Assembly: GCA_023678885.1 (NCBI GenBank)
Contig: CM042997.1
Span: forward strand, 27,224,064-27,288,063
DNA length: 64,000 nt
Direction: 5' to 3'
Origin: Pogostemon cablin
Taxonomy: Eukaryota > Streptophyta > Magnoliopsida > Lamiales > Lamiaceae
Part shown: positions 33,726-44,552 of the stretch, piece after piece
Layout: every line of letters starts with the position of its first letter
How positions within the stretch are numbered: position 1 is the stretch's first letter
Position numbers and translations under genes: made by a program
Notes under the pieces: generated by a model
Databases searched by the model: none
Seen by the model: only the letters and a program-made list of their open reading frames with translations
Told to the model about the DNA's origin: nothing

Positions 33726-33996
33726 CTCCTCCCTCCCAAATTCAACTTCACGTTTATTATAGATATGGAGTTTAATAAAAATCACTTTTTGACTTACTTT
33801 TGGGGTAGTATGGTATTTTTAGATAATAAATAAATAATAATGTATGCTATGTGTGTTAAAAAGGTGATGACAAATTTGAAATTAAAGAATGTTAGAGGGA
33901 TAATAGTTAGTTGTTTTTTCCTTTTATGGAAGTGTGAGGATAAATTTGGGATGGACCAAATCGGAAAGTGTGAAGTTGAAGTTGGGACGGAGGGAG
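33726..33996. mobile_element. Stowaway-like MITE
   Basis: Right end GGGACGGAGGGAG is perfect; the left end CTCCTCCCTCCCA is degenerate. Confidence 0.65.
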
Positions 33997-34142
33997 TAAT
34001 ATCTTAACACCTTGGTGATGTTTGTTTGAGTTTGAAAATTGTGAATAGTGATGTTATATTTTATTTGAGTTTTTGATAGGGTATGTTTTAACTTGATATT
34101 AAATCTATGTATAAGAATGTATTAATTTATCTAAAAAAATTA

Positions 34143-34396
34143 CTCTCTCAGTCCCATGATTATTGTTACAGTTACTAAAAAGGACGTCTCACAATTAATG
34201 TTATATTTTCATTTTTGGATGATGTGACCCACACAAAACTATTAAATATCTCTATGGGGTCCGCAATACTCCACTAATACAACTATCCATCTTACATTAT
34301 AATATAATTTTTCTCACCTCACAACATATTAAAATACAATATTCCTTAATCTCCGTGCAAAAAGTAAACTTAATAATAAAGTTGGGACGAAGGGAG
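34143..34396. mobile_element. Stowaway-like MITE
   Basis: Ends CTCTCTCAGTCCC and GGGACGAAGGGAG, TA on both sides. Confidence 0.75.
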
Positions 34397-34805
34397 TAGA
34401 TGATAGAGGAGAAATAAAAAGATAATATGCATTAATTGAAGAGAAATAATATATATAAATATATATAGGAGTGATTTTTAAAATCTTTATTTGGATTTTG
34501 AATTTCAATTCTAGAGTTTTAAAATATTTGAATGTTGAGATAATTAAAATAAAATAATTTGATGATTATCATTAATTAAAATTTGAATATGATTAGATTA
34601 ATATAAAGTTTGTATTATTATTGTATGGCAATAGCGTGAGACCCCCACCTCTAACCTACAGTATCCACTCATGCTAGGGTAGAGCCTACCCCTACTTATG
34701 TCACTGTTGCTTCCATTTACCTATTATTTAAGCCATTTCATAAAAACGGCTTTCCTATAATAATTCAATTAACAAATACACCACCTCCCATTCGTTAGTA
34801 AATAT

Positions 34806-35312
34806 TTCCTCCTTTCATATTTATCCATTTATTTTTTGAGTGCAAATTAAGAAATATTATTATTTTATTTATAAATTAAGAAATATTACTCTCTCTGTCT
34901 CTTAGAAGTTAACATATTTTTCTTTTTTGTTTGTCTTACTAAAGTTGACACATTTCATTTTTAATACATGAGATCCACACAAAAATAATTAATCTATTCT
35001 CATGGGCCCCACATATCACCTCTAATACAACTATCCACTACACATTAAATATTATTTTTCTCACTTCACTTTACTTCACTTTACATTAAATTATTATATT
35101 CCTTAATCTCCGTGCCCAAAAAATTATACTGACTTCTATGAGACGGAGGGAGTATTATTTTATGTGTAGTGAGTAATTATATTAGTAAAGTATGTGGATC
35201 ATATATTTTAATTGTATTAGTGTGTGAGTTATATATCTAAAAAGTAAAATGGATAAATTAATAGTGAACGACCCAAAATGGTAAAATAGATAGATTGACA
35301 GTAAACAGAGGT
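34806..35312. mobile_element. Older Stowaway-like MITE carrying a nested one
   Basis: The left part begins TTTCCTCCTTTC and the right part ends AGTAAACAGAGGTAA. Interior family words lie on both sides of the nested MITE at 34889-35152, and ATTAAGAAATATTA is repeated at the insertion border. Confidence 0.55.
34889..35152. mobile_element. Stowaway-like MITE nested in another
   Basis: Ends CTCTCTCTGTCTC and GAGACGGAGGGAG, TA on both sides. Confidence 0.75.
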
Positions 35313-35443
35313 AATATTATTTTTATATAAAATGAATAGTTTTATTAGTTATGAGCAATGGACATATATGAAATTATTTGACTAAAAATAAATAGAGTGG
35401 AAAACCGAATAGCAAAATGTACGAAATGATAGTGTATTTTATA

Positions 35444-35590
35444 CTCCCTATGTTCCGAAGAAAGTGTAACATTTTTTTTTGCACAGAAATTAAGGAGTAT
35501 AATATTTTAATGTAAAGTAAAGTGAGATAAATAATATTTAATGTGTAGGGGTATATGTATTAGTGGTGTGTGTAGAGTGTGTTATGCCCA
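35444..35590. mobile_element. Stowaway-like MITE, right end missing
   Basis: Begins CTCCCTATGTTCCG and runs through the family word ATTAAGGAGTATAATATT, then loses similarity. Confidence 0.55.
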
Positions 35591-35629
35591 TGTCTTAATA
35601 GAAATAACATTCCAAAATAATATTTTTTT

Positions 35630-35883
35630 GGGTTAATTGCAAAAAAAACCACGAACTTTACTCCTATTGCAAATTAATCCTCACTTTTGAAAAATTACAA
35701 AAAAAAAAACCACCACCTTTAAGTATTATTGCAAAAAAACCCAAAAAAAAACCTACTTAAATTGAAAATTGGATTTTTTTTGCAACAATATTTAAAGGTG
35801 ATGGTTTTTTTTTGCAATTTCTAAAAAATGAGGATTAATTTGCAATAGGAGTAAAGTTCGTGGGTTTTTTTTGCAATTAACCC
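35630..35883. mobile_element. Mutator-like foldback MITE GGGTTAATTGC (254 bp)
   Basis: Terminal repeats GGGTTAATTGCAAAAAAAAC match exactly over at least 20 bp in inverted orientation. A 9-bp duplication TATTTTTTT flanks them (35621-35629, 35884-35892). The arms remain complementary further in (TTACTCCTATTGCAAATTAA). Confidence 0.85.
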
Positions 35884-35892
35884 TATTTTTTT

Positions 35893-36627
35893 TAATGATT
35901 GAGTATTCACGTAATTGAAAGTTGATGAAAATAAAATCCTTACATTTATTTTACGTGAATTATCTCAAAAAAAAAAAATAAAGGAAATTAAAAATGACGA
36001 TAAGTATTGGGCTGTAGTTTCCGTATAGGTGAAAGTAAAGCCCAAGGTAAAGTATACTAAAAGAAAAGAAAGAAAAGAAAAGGATATTTAGCCCAAGAAG
36101 AATAATTTGTATTTAGTGGGCCATTGGAGATAACAATATTAAACTTTCATCTGATTGGGCCCAGAGGCCCATAACCCTGACATACGTGTTACTTTTTTTT
36201 TTTTTTTTGACTAAGTTAGTTGTTGGTATAGTTAGTGGTTAGTTTACCATATACCCTCCTATTTCCAAGCTTCCTTATTACTCATCATCTATTTGTTCCC
36301 AAAACAAAGTAAGGAGCTCAATGGTTAAATGGGATAGCCCACTTGGTTACACGTGTTAAGTTTAACATATTTTTCAAGACAAGATATGCTTTATTTTTAA
36401 TTTTCCAAATTTCAGGCATTAGTATTATTATAATAATTCTCATAATATATTCTAATACTTTTCAATTTTGAAGGTGATTCTAACTTAAGAGTGTATATGA
36501 ATGATCTCGCAAGGTTAAATTTAAGTTAATTCTTACTATTAAATTAAATAAAATTATATCCATTATCACCGTGCACCGATATACTAAGTGGATACTAAAA
36601 TAAAAAATATACTCCATATTCCAATAC
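35893..36627. other. Intergenic DNA
   Basis: No gene. Contains GGGCCC and TGGGCC words near 36080-36175 and a poly-T run near 36190-36210, with no further structure seen. Confidence 0.4.
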
Positions 36628-36644
36628 TTTATAACTAGCGTATA

Positions 36645-36920
36645 GCCCCCAGGGCATAGCTCAAGTGGTAGAGGGGAGGGTGGAAAGGCCTTCCAGCTGA
36701 GCTTGGTTGCTGCAGGGTGGGGGTTCGAATCCTGCCTTTGGCATGGATTTGGCCCCTTGCAAGCACAAGTTTAACAGTGAGCCCTCCCTATAAGCCACTT
36801 GAGGCACAAGTTTAACAGTGAGCCCTCCCTATAAGCCACTTGAGGCACATCCTGCGATTTACCTCCTCCACCAATCCCCAGGGCAGGGGCGGTGGGGGCC
36901 CCTAATGGTGGGGTACACCA
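36645..36920 (+). mobile_element. tRNA-derived SINE, copy 2, with internal duplication
   Basis: A box (TAGCTCAAGTGGTAGAG, 36657-36673) and B box (GGTTCGAATCC, 36721-36731). The perfect 17-bp duplication TTTATAACTAGCGTATA flanks it (36628-36644, 36921-36937). A segment of about 41 bp containing TTTAACAGTGAGCCCTCCCT is tandemly duplicated at about 36768-36848, which makes this copy longer than the others. Confidence 0.94.
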
Positions 36921-36966
36921 TTTATAACTAGCGTATATTAATAGATAAAATATGAATAATTAAAAA

Positions 36967-37124
36967 GGCAAAAGCGGTTGCGTCCTCGGGACACGGGAAC
37001 ATAGTTCGTGTCTCTCTATGCGAATACAATTATTCCTCTGTATATTCTATTTAAACTTATGTATTGCTAGAGAATTTAAATTGCAAAGGGGCACGGTATC
37101 ACCGGGCGCACAAAAGTCTCATTC
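36967..37124. mobile_element. Mutator-like MITE family GGCAAAA, copy b (158 bp)
   Basis: Begins GGCAAAAGCGGTTGCG and ends GCACAAAAGTCTCATTC. The flanks AATTAAAAA and AACTAAAAA match at 8 of 9 positions. Confidence 0.72.
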
Positions 37125-37234
37125 AACTAAAAAAACATTTTCTCTATATTTATGGAAGTAATTTTTACATAATACTACAGTCTACACGAATATCAAAATA
37201 ATTAACCAAACAAATGTTACATGTGATACAGTAA

Positions 37235-37495
37235 TTATGTTAGACGAGTTGTGAGATGAGATGACCCGTTATTAAAATATGTTTGTTATATAAGTAAATA
37301 TATCAATTTATAATTAAAGTATTTTTTTTAAAATATGATAAATAAAGGATTAAAAATTGGTTTTATAATATTATATATAATTCACTAAAAGCATACTTTA
37401 ACTACTAATAATCATTTTTGTCTATATAACAGTTATACTTTATAAAAAAATCGACATATCTTACAATTCGTCTTATATATACTCATCTCACAAGA
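37235..37495. repeat. Degenerate hAT-like MITE relative
   Basis: Inverted end words (AGTTGTGAGATGAGATGAC and TCATCTCACAAGAGAG) and interior words resemble 20191-20453 and 1-190. Exact ends are not placed. Confidence 0.45.
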
Positions 37496-37650
37496 GAGTA
37501 TTAGTTATCCACATTCTCATAGTCAAATCTCTATATATCTCTAAAATTTTCAATTTTTATTTATTTTTCATCCATATTAAATTCACTTTGAAAGAGTACA
37601 ACTCTTTTCAAATAGAAGATGTCAAAATAAATATGAGACGAAAAATATTA

Positions 37651-37923
37651 GGGATTTTATCAATTAAAACCTGAAAAATTGGTAAATTATCAATTCAGAT
37701 GAATTATTTTTCCTATCAATCCGGGGGCCTGAAATATGTACAATTATCAATATTGGGCCTGAATCTAGACCCTAAATTGATAAAGTATGAGATAATATTT
37801 AATAAATCCAGGCGCTGAATTGATAGTTTTACATATTTCATGTCCCAAATTGATAGAAAAAATAATTCAGACTCCAAATTAATAGTTTACTAATTTTTCA
37901 GGTCTTGAATTGATAAAATTCCA
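37651..37923. mobile_element. TIR element with TTTTATCAAT ends, copy b
   Basis: Begins GGGATTTTATCAATTAAAAC and ends TTGAATTGATAAAATTCC, with inverted ATTGATAG/CTATCAAT words inside, as at 30485-30723. Confidence 0.55.
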
Positions 37924-38131
37924 AAATATTACTAAGAAAAAAAAACTACCAATCAAATAAATATGCACAAAATAATTTAATCAACGCTAACAATTTTATC
38001 GTGCAAAACCTCTTTAGTTGAGGATGAGGGTAAAAAGTAAAAACTACGGATACGGTCCAAAAAATACTCTACTATTTAAAAAATGATTATACAGTTCAAT
38101 TTCTATATTACAAATAAAGAAATAATACATA

Positions 38132-38314
38132 GGCAAAAGCTCCTGCGCCCCCGGGGACACGGAGGATACTCCGTGTCCCCATGTGAACACAACCTTCCCC
38201 TCCAATTCTATTTAAACCTATGTATTGCTAAGGGTTTAAATTGTAAAGGGGCATAGAAATTACAAAGACGCACGGAATGTGCTCCGTGCGCCTGGGTGCA
38301 CGGGAGCCTCACTC
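38132..38314. mobile_element. Mutator-like MITE family GGCAAAA, copy c (183 bp)
   Basis: Begins GGCAAAAGCTCCTGCG and ends GGGAGCCTCACTC. A perfect 9-bp duplication TAATACATA flanks it (38123-38131, 38315-38323). Confidence 0.88.
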
Positions 38315-38323
38315 TAATACATA

Positions 38324-39285
38324 ATCACCAAAACACTATGAAGAAAATTACTCTTGGAATACACACTAACAATAATAATAGAAGAGAATAATAAAATAGT
38401 CCAAATAAAAATATGAGTCACCCAATTTTCATTGCACCTTGGGAGATATTTCAAGAAAATTCACTTAGATCCATGAATAGAAAATGTCGACGCAAACTCT
38501 CCTTAATTTAAAGTGAAACTAGTAACACATCCGCTCGAACCGCAAAAAAATATTATGTACTATAAATTATCATATTAAAGTATAAGTTTATTTGTTGGAA
38601 CTCAAAAATTTTATTGGAAGAGATTAAAGGATAACTTGCTCTTAAAAAGAAAGAATTATTGAAAGGAGCTGATGTTCAAAGTGAAATGATGAATATTTAT
38701 ATTCTGATAAATTAATAGGAACATAATATAATATGATAAGGTTGAGAAAATTAAATTATCATTATCTCTACTATAATGATCTACTATAATGTTAATTTTC
38801 AATTCCGCCTTCATAAAGCAAAATTTATAAATTTTCTCCTTTTATCGGAATTTTATCATAACACGATAAAAGTACATAAAATATATGTGGCTTTAAAAAA
38901 TATTAATGTACCGAATATATATATATATATATATATATACTAATATTGTTTAATGATCATGAAATGCCTTAAACAATTACTATGATCTAAAAATTTATAT
39001 TCAATTAAATGTTAAAATAAAATAAAAATTATAATTAGGTTGTTTAATTGTATAAAATAAAGAAATTAAATTACTCTGTTTTTTTAGGAAAGGGACAATG
39101 ATCTTTGTCCCTATAATTTTTTTTTTTTAATGAAAAGTGAGTATTCATGTTTTTAATTAAAAAAATAACTATTTGAAATAAAGTTAAAATAATTTAACCG
39201 TAAAATAGTCTCACAAGTGTTTATCTATAATTTTTATAATCAAATTAGGAAGGTGACTTTTCTCATTTTCGAATAAATATATATA
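38324..39285. other. AT-rich intergenic DNA with an AT microsatellite
   Basis: No gene. A pure (AT)n run of about 25 bp lies at 38915-38939. Confidence 0.6.
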
Positions 39286-39555
39286 CTCCCTTCGTCCCAC
39301 AAAAGCTTACATGTCCATTTCGACATGGAGATTAAGAAAAGCGATAGCTTTTAGAGGTATTATGGTATTTTTTGGTAATAAAAAGTAAATGATAAAATAT
39401 GTTAGGTGTGTTAGGTAAGGATAATTTTTTTTTTGTAAATAAAGTATATGAGAAATGATGATTGTGTTTGACTTTTTGTTTTTTTAGGATTGTGAAAACT
39501 TTTATAAAACAATCCAAAATGAAAAATGTACAATCTGAAATGAGACGGGAAAGAG
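39286..39555. mobile_element. Stowaway-like MITE
   Basis: Ends CTCCCTTCGTCCC and GAGACGGGAAAGAG, TA on both sides. Small frames read across it on the minus strand are not genes. Confidence 0.75.
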
Positions 39556-39848
39556 TACATTTTATTATTTTCATTTCTTTTAAGGACATGATAAATTAAC
39601 ATGTTAAAATCACTTGGTTTTCGTTCATTTAGAATATCAATTTCCTGCATTTATAAAAATAGACAGCCATCAGCTCACTTAAATCCAATTATCTTCATTG
39701 AGAAAGAAGAAACACAGTCTTGGAATTTAGTGCCGACACTAACAAATGAGCAAATTTGAAAGATTCTAAATAGCCTGAAAATGAATAGAACAGCAACAAC
39801 TGCAATAAGCTGCACTGTTCTCACATGCTTAACTTTGCATCCATTCTA

Positions 39849-40077
39849 AATGATGTACCCCACCATTAGGGCCCCCACCGCCCCTGCCCTGGGGATTGGT
39901 GGAGGAAGTAAATCGCAGGATGTGCCTCAAGTGGCTTATAGGGAGGGCTCACTGTTAAACTTGTGCTTGCAAGGGGCCAAATTCATGCCAAAGGCAGGAT
40001 TCGAACCCCCACCCTGCAGCAACCAAGCTCAGTTGGAAGACCTTTCTACCCTCCCCTCTACCACTTAGCTATACCCC
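39849..40077 (-). mobile_element. tRNA-derived SINE, copy 3
   Basis: Minus-strand B box (GGATTCGAACCC read on plus near 39998-40009) and A box (near 40055-40070, read CCACTTAGCTAT on plus). The perfect 17-bp duplication ACTTTGCATCCATTCTA flanks it (39832-39848, 40078-40094). Confidence 0.93.
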
Positions 40078-40094
40078 ACTTTGCATCCATTCTA

Positions 40095-40859
40095 CATAAA
40101 CATCTTAACTGCGCATCCCTTCAACATAAATATTTCGTAGTATTGAATATAGATGTAAATCTTCCAACAAAAATATTCCGTAGTATTGAATATAGATGTA
40201 AATCTTCTACCAAAAATATTTCGTAGTATTGAATATAGATGTAAATTTGCTACCAAAAAATCAAAATCATAACAATACCGCAATATTAGGATGAAAAAAA
40301 AAACCAATTAAATATTTCAATAACACTTCAATCTTTCACAGGGTCATCAAGTAGATTTATTCGGATTTAGCTGAGTTGAAAAAGTAGCAGTGGTAGAGAT
40401 CTATATTGCACATATAAAAAGCCTCCCAAAAAATGATGATAAGAATACATCATCTTCTTAATACCATACAAATTCATATACACCACTTTTTGATCTTACA
40501 GACCTCTTTTCTCAAGCATAGAAATCCTGAACTCCATATTATCAACATTAAGCGAACTTCAGTAAATAAATTAAATAAAGAAAAAGAGAATTGCATTTAC
40601 GGACAAAATTCTAGAACCATATCACTAGAAAATGTAGAAGACTGCAAGGGGAGTTTTAATAAGTAAAGCCACATAAATTCAAATTCATCCAGGTATTCAT
40701 TCTTTCGACATATCCATTTAAGACGTTTTTTTTTTTCGAAGTAACTAATAACAACATAGATGTGCTTAAGAGTTACATTCCTTTTCTTCTTTCAATTTTA
40801 TTATTAATGAAAAAGTGTGCCAATAAATTATGCTTCCACAAAATATGAAAGAAAAACAT
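40095..40859. other. Intergenic DNA
   Basis: No gene. A roughly 57-bp unit containing CGTAGTATTGAATATAGATG is repeated three times at 40135-40250. Confidence 0.6.
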
Positions 40860-41240
40860 CATAGAGCCTTACCTTTGTCAAAATCAACATATTCAGTATC
40901 TGTTGGAGAGTTTCCATAATTGAGTCACCCTTCTGGAATATAATAAAGGGACACATTAGATTTTCACCTCGTTTAACTTTTGAGATTAAATGGATGTAAT
41001 AATATTGAAAAAAAAAGCTAACACATTACACACATAATAAGTGAGGTAGATTGATAAAATTAATAATGACTGATTATCCTTAAGCCACGGAGGTAGACTT
41101 GATAAAGTAGTTTTCTGCTTCTGCATTGCTGCTAACCTTTGAGATATGAGGCTTAATCCTAAATTGTTTGCAGGATACATGCTTCACGGCTTATCAGCAA
41201 GCGAAATCTCTGCACACATTAGGAAAAAAGTTTAGCCACT
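40860..41240 (-). pseudogene. Unidentified exon-like remnant, duplicated at 42110-42690
   Basis: On the minus strand a stretch ending GACAAAG|GTAAGG near 40877-40882 looks like an exon with a splice donor. A second stretch (about 41085-41180) reads NLGLSLISQRLAAMQKQ and LPPWLK without stops. I do not recognise the protein. Words near 41130-41230 (CTTCACGGCTTATCAGCAAG, GAGGCTTAATCCTAAA) and 40985-41035 recur at 42585-42680 and 42485-42530, so part of this block was duplicated locally. Confidence 0.3.
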
Positions 41241-41959
41241 TGATAGCAAAACTCAATTGAAGAGCACATGCATTGCACCACCCACTTAAAAGCATTTCAT
41301 CAATTAGAGCTGAAACATATTCAACAGTATCTTCCTCGAACATGTCACGTAAAATGCTCACAAAAACGCGCATGTCAGAAACATCGAGAAAAATAAAATG
41401 AAATGCACATGAGCTTCAACACAATCAATCATTTCTCCCAGCTAAAAAAAAATCAACTTAAAACTTAAGTATCTTATAATGTGTACACTACATATCCAAT
41501 ATGAATAATTAGATGTCATATAAATGAACAGCTAATTAAATAATGATAGAAGATAATATATCACAACCAAATTATGAAGTTATACAAAACTGACAATTTA
41601 AATGAAAAAAAAAATTCAGAAGTTAAAAAAAGCATGAAAATAAAACTAAAAATTCAAGTAGTAGATGCAACAGTTTTTTCAAAAGTCGATTCAGGGAAAG
41701 CAACACAGTTGTCAGTAAGTTTTAGATTCTCAAATAAACAGTCAAGCAACCTTCATAATGCAATGTTTCAGAATCCTAATATTTGTCATAACTCATCTTT
41801 TGGAAGAATATCACTATCCATTGATTATGAGAATACCAGAAGAGTAATAAAATTTAAACACCAAAAGAGAGACTGATAAGGAATATGAGACATTGCCTCA
41901 AAAAATTCCACATACAACGCCCAAGAAAAAGTAGAGCGAAAAAGTAGAGCAGGAACACA

Positions 41960-42201
41960 AAATTCACTTGCCAAATTCTCTGCACCAGGAAGATGCCCTC
42001 TTTAGGCAAGATTGACAGCAAGCTCTAGATTGCTTAACTGTCATTGAACATTTAAGCTCAGCGTTTTGAAATGCACATTATTCCTTAAGAACGTAATGCA
42101 AAAGCTGATAGACATACTTAGCCACTGACAAAAGAAACATTAGTGCCAGTAGAACTGCCCACGCCTATCAATTGCATAGAAACCTCCAAGTGATGATGAT
42201 C
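41960..42201 (-). pseudogene. Clathrin heavy chain fragment, decayed
   Basis: Read leftwards, 42155-42200 encodes SSSLGGFYAIDRRGQ and 41960-42040 encodes QLSNLELAVNLA-stop-RGHLPGAENL. In plant clathrin heavy chain the conserved segments GGFYAINRRGQ and LELAVNLAKRGNLPGAENL lie about 30 residues apart in the N-terminal propeller/linker region, in the same order. Between them the frame holds stops, and one stop replaces a Lys inside the second motif. Neither the upstream propeller nor the downstream repeats were found, so this is a small captured or retro-derived piece, not a gene. Clathrin heavy chain coats endocytic vesicles; this fragment cannot do so. Confidence 0.7.
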
Positions 42202-44082
42202 CTATTTCTGTAGAATTTCCATACCAATCCATGAGATTGAATCTTCACATTCAATTTGTAAAACCTAGAGTATTAAGCAAAAGTTAGCCAGAACAAAGCT
42301 AATATGTCACAAGCAATCATAAGCAAGCAAAAGTGTTTTAAACAACCTAAAGGGAGACTTCCTCCCTTCTCCACTTTCGTTACAACCCTCCACACACACA
42401 CACTTAGGTTCCCCTTTCACCCTTTGTTAAATATATACAGATCTCACATCAGATTATCACTAAAATCAAATTGGATAAATGGCGATTAATGGATGTAATG
42501 ATATTGAATAAAAAAGCTAACACAAATAACATAATAAATGACCCTATTCTGCTCATCTCTTGAGCCTCCACTATGTAGCTTGCTGCTAACTTGGAGATAC
42601 GAGGCTTAATCCTAAAATGTTTGCAGGAACTATGACAGCTTCACGGCTTATCAGCAAGCGAAATCTCTATACACATATACTATGCAGTAGAGTGTTGTTA
42701 TTAACAGTCGAAAATGAATGCAGAAGGGTAGATAGACAACCAAGTTCAGAAGGGGGCTTCGTCGAAACCTCCGTCACCTCTAAACCCACGCCCGCCTTCC
42801 GCATCGGCTTGGAGGCTCGTGTCCCTCGATTTCTGCTCCTCTCCCTCTCCTTTGGAAAGAACGGTTTAGGGTTTCGGAGCTGCAATAAAAAATCTTCGAT
42901 TCAAAATACAATCTAAATTTACAAAGAAAAAGGAGAGTAGTCGAAAGTTAACTGCGTACCAAATCAACTTCAGGATCACTTTCTTCTTCCCCATCTTTGT
43001 TCTTCAATTGAAATTGTTTAGGATTTGAACATTCACGCTCTCCAATAAATCTCCCTTTTTTTTTTCCTTAAACCTCTCTAATATCCAATAAATCTCTCAA
43101 AATCAATCACCACCTCGTGGAAAATATTTCATCTGTTCCCGTCTGCTTCACTACTTAAATTTATGGTAAAGTTGAAACGTTTCTTTTACTCTTTTATTGT
43201 GCATCTTCATATAATTCAACCAAGACAATTTTGCCCATGGGATTATAAAAGAGATGACAGTTCATAATTGAGCAGATCCATGGCTTCTCTTTGCCCATTG
43301 TTATCACCTTCACTCAACTTTCTGGCCACCATTTCTATACATCATTCCTACAGCGCAGACGTTGCTTTTGCCATTATTATTGTTGCTCATGGGAGAATAA
43401 ATGGGTCGATAGGCGTTCTCTTCCTACTTGGATATCACCATTACAACTGAATGTACAAAACCTCAACAAAAATGCAATTTATTAATCTCAATGTGATTCA
43501 ACCCAAAACAACTCATTTAGACAAAAAATCGATGTTTCAAAGGAGTGATCCCATCAGCCTTCCCGTAAGTGGTGGTCCAACAACGCAGCCACCATGTCCG
43601 GCGAAACCATCTCGGTGTCGGTCTTGAGTGGTGTTGGGCCATCTCGTAAGTTGACATCGGATGGGCAAAATTGCGAGCTTTGTGTGGAATCTGAATGAAT
43701 GTATAATAAACCCCTTTCCCACCACGCTTTTAAATTGCTTCTGCAAATTATAAATAAAATACTATAGTGAAGAAGACAATATGCTGGGCTGCAATCATCC
43801 AATATTGTTCGACTCATATTTTCGAACAATTACTGTATGTTTGGTTATGAATTATATCCAACTTTTAATACATGGGTAGTAATTTTGGGATTTGTTTAGT
43901 AATATATATAATATAGGTAATTAGTATTAAGGTTATTTTAGTCAAATTAATTAAAATTATTTTTGATTTAATTTTTTTTTTGGGTATATTCAGTCATTTT
44001 GGGGTGTAAATAGCCGCCCCTAGATGAAAAAGGCGTCACGCTTGTGGCAGAAAAGGCGTGTGGCAGGCTATTCACGTTCTCA
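42202..44082. other. Low-copy DNA with exon-like pieces of unknown origin
   Basis: On the minus strand 42890-42750 reads RNPKPFFPKERERSRNRGTR and onward without stops, and 43010-42965 reads KNKDGEEESDPEVDL before a possible donor GTACGC. Another minus-strand frame (43554-43680) reads LRDGPTPLKTDTEMVSPD. None is recognisable, and no complete gene model can be built. The nearby clathrin piece suggests this may be a patchwork of gene fragments. Confidence 0.3.
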
Positions 44083-44278
44083 TAAATAAATGGGAAAAAG
44101 GTCGATTAGGCTACTCATCTTATATCCCAAGATCAAATTAACCCTCCACTTTTTTTTTTTTTATCATTCATACCCTTTTCATTTTTTATTTAGATTATTT
44201 GAGCCCTCCATTTAATTAAAATAAAATATTAATGTCATTCTGTTAAAAAACCAATCTAACACTGTTAAGAATATATGG

Positions 44279-44539
44279 TGTTGGGTCCGTTGGGTTTTGG
44301 CTCAATTTGTTGGCCCTCATTTCCTCAAGTATTGGGCCAGTTTTGTTAATTCAAAACTGGGCTTATAGCCTTAAACCCCATCTCATATTATTCCCCATTC
44401 GTGACCCTAACGGGTAGAACGTGGATTTGAATTCTTGTGTGAGTTCAAACAGGGAATCTGAGCACCGGTCAGTCAGTCCCTTCCTCCATCTCCTCCGGCA
44501 AAGGCGTTCTAACGAGATGATGAAGATCGATACCTAAAA
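44279..44539 (+). repeat. 5' LTR of the old Copia
   Basis: 261 bp, begins TGTTGGG; its terminal CA has decayed to AA. Confidence 0.92.
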
Positions 44540-44540
44540 G

Positions 44541-44552
44541 TGGTATCAAAGC
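44541..44552 (+). other. Primer-binding site of the old Copia
   Basis: TGGTATCAAAGC, an initiator tRNA-Met type site with one change from the usual TGGTATCAGAGC. Confidence 0.85.

Noticed and set aside
43268..43485. Overlapping plus-strand frames of about 60 codons
   Set aside because: Hydrophobic, overlapping in two frames, no recognisable domain or splice context.
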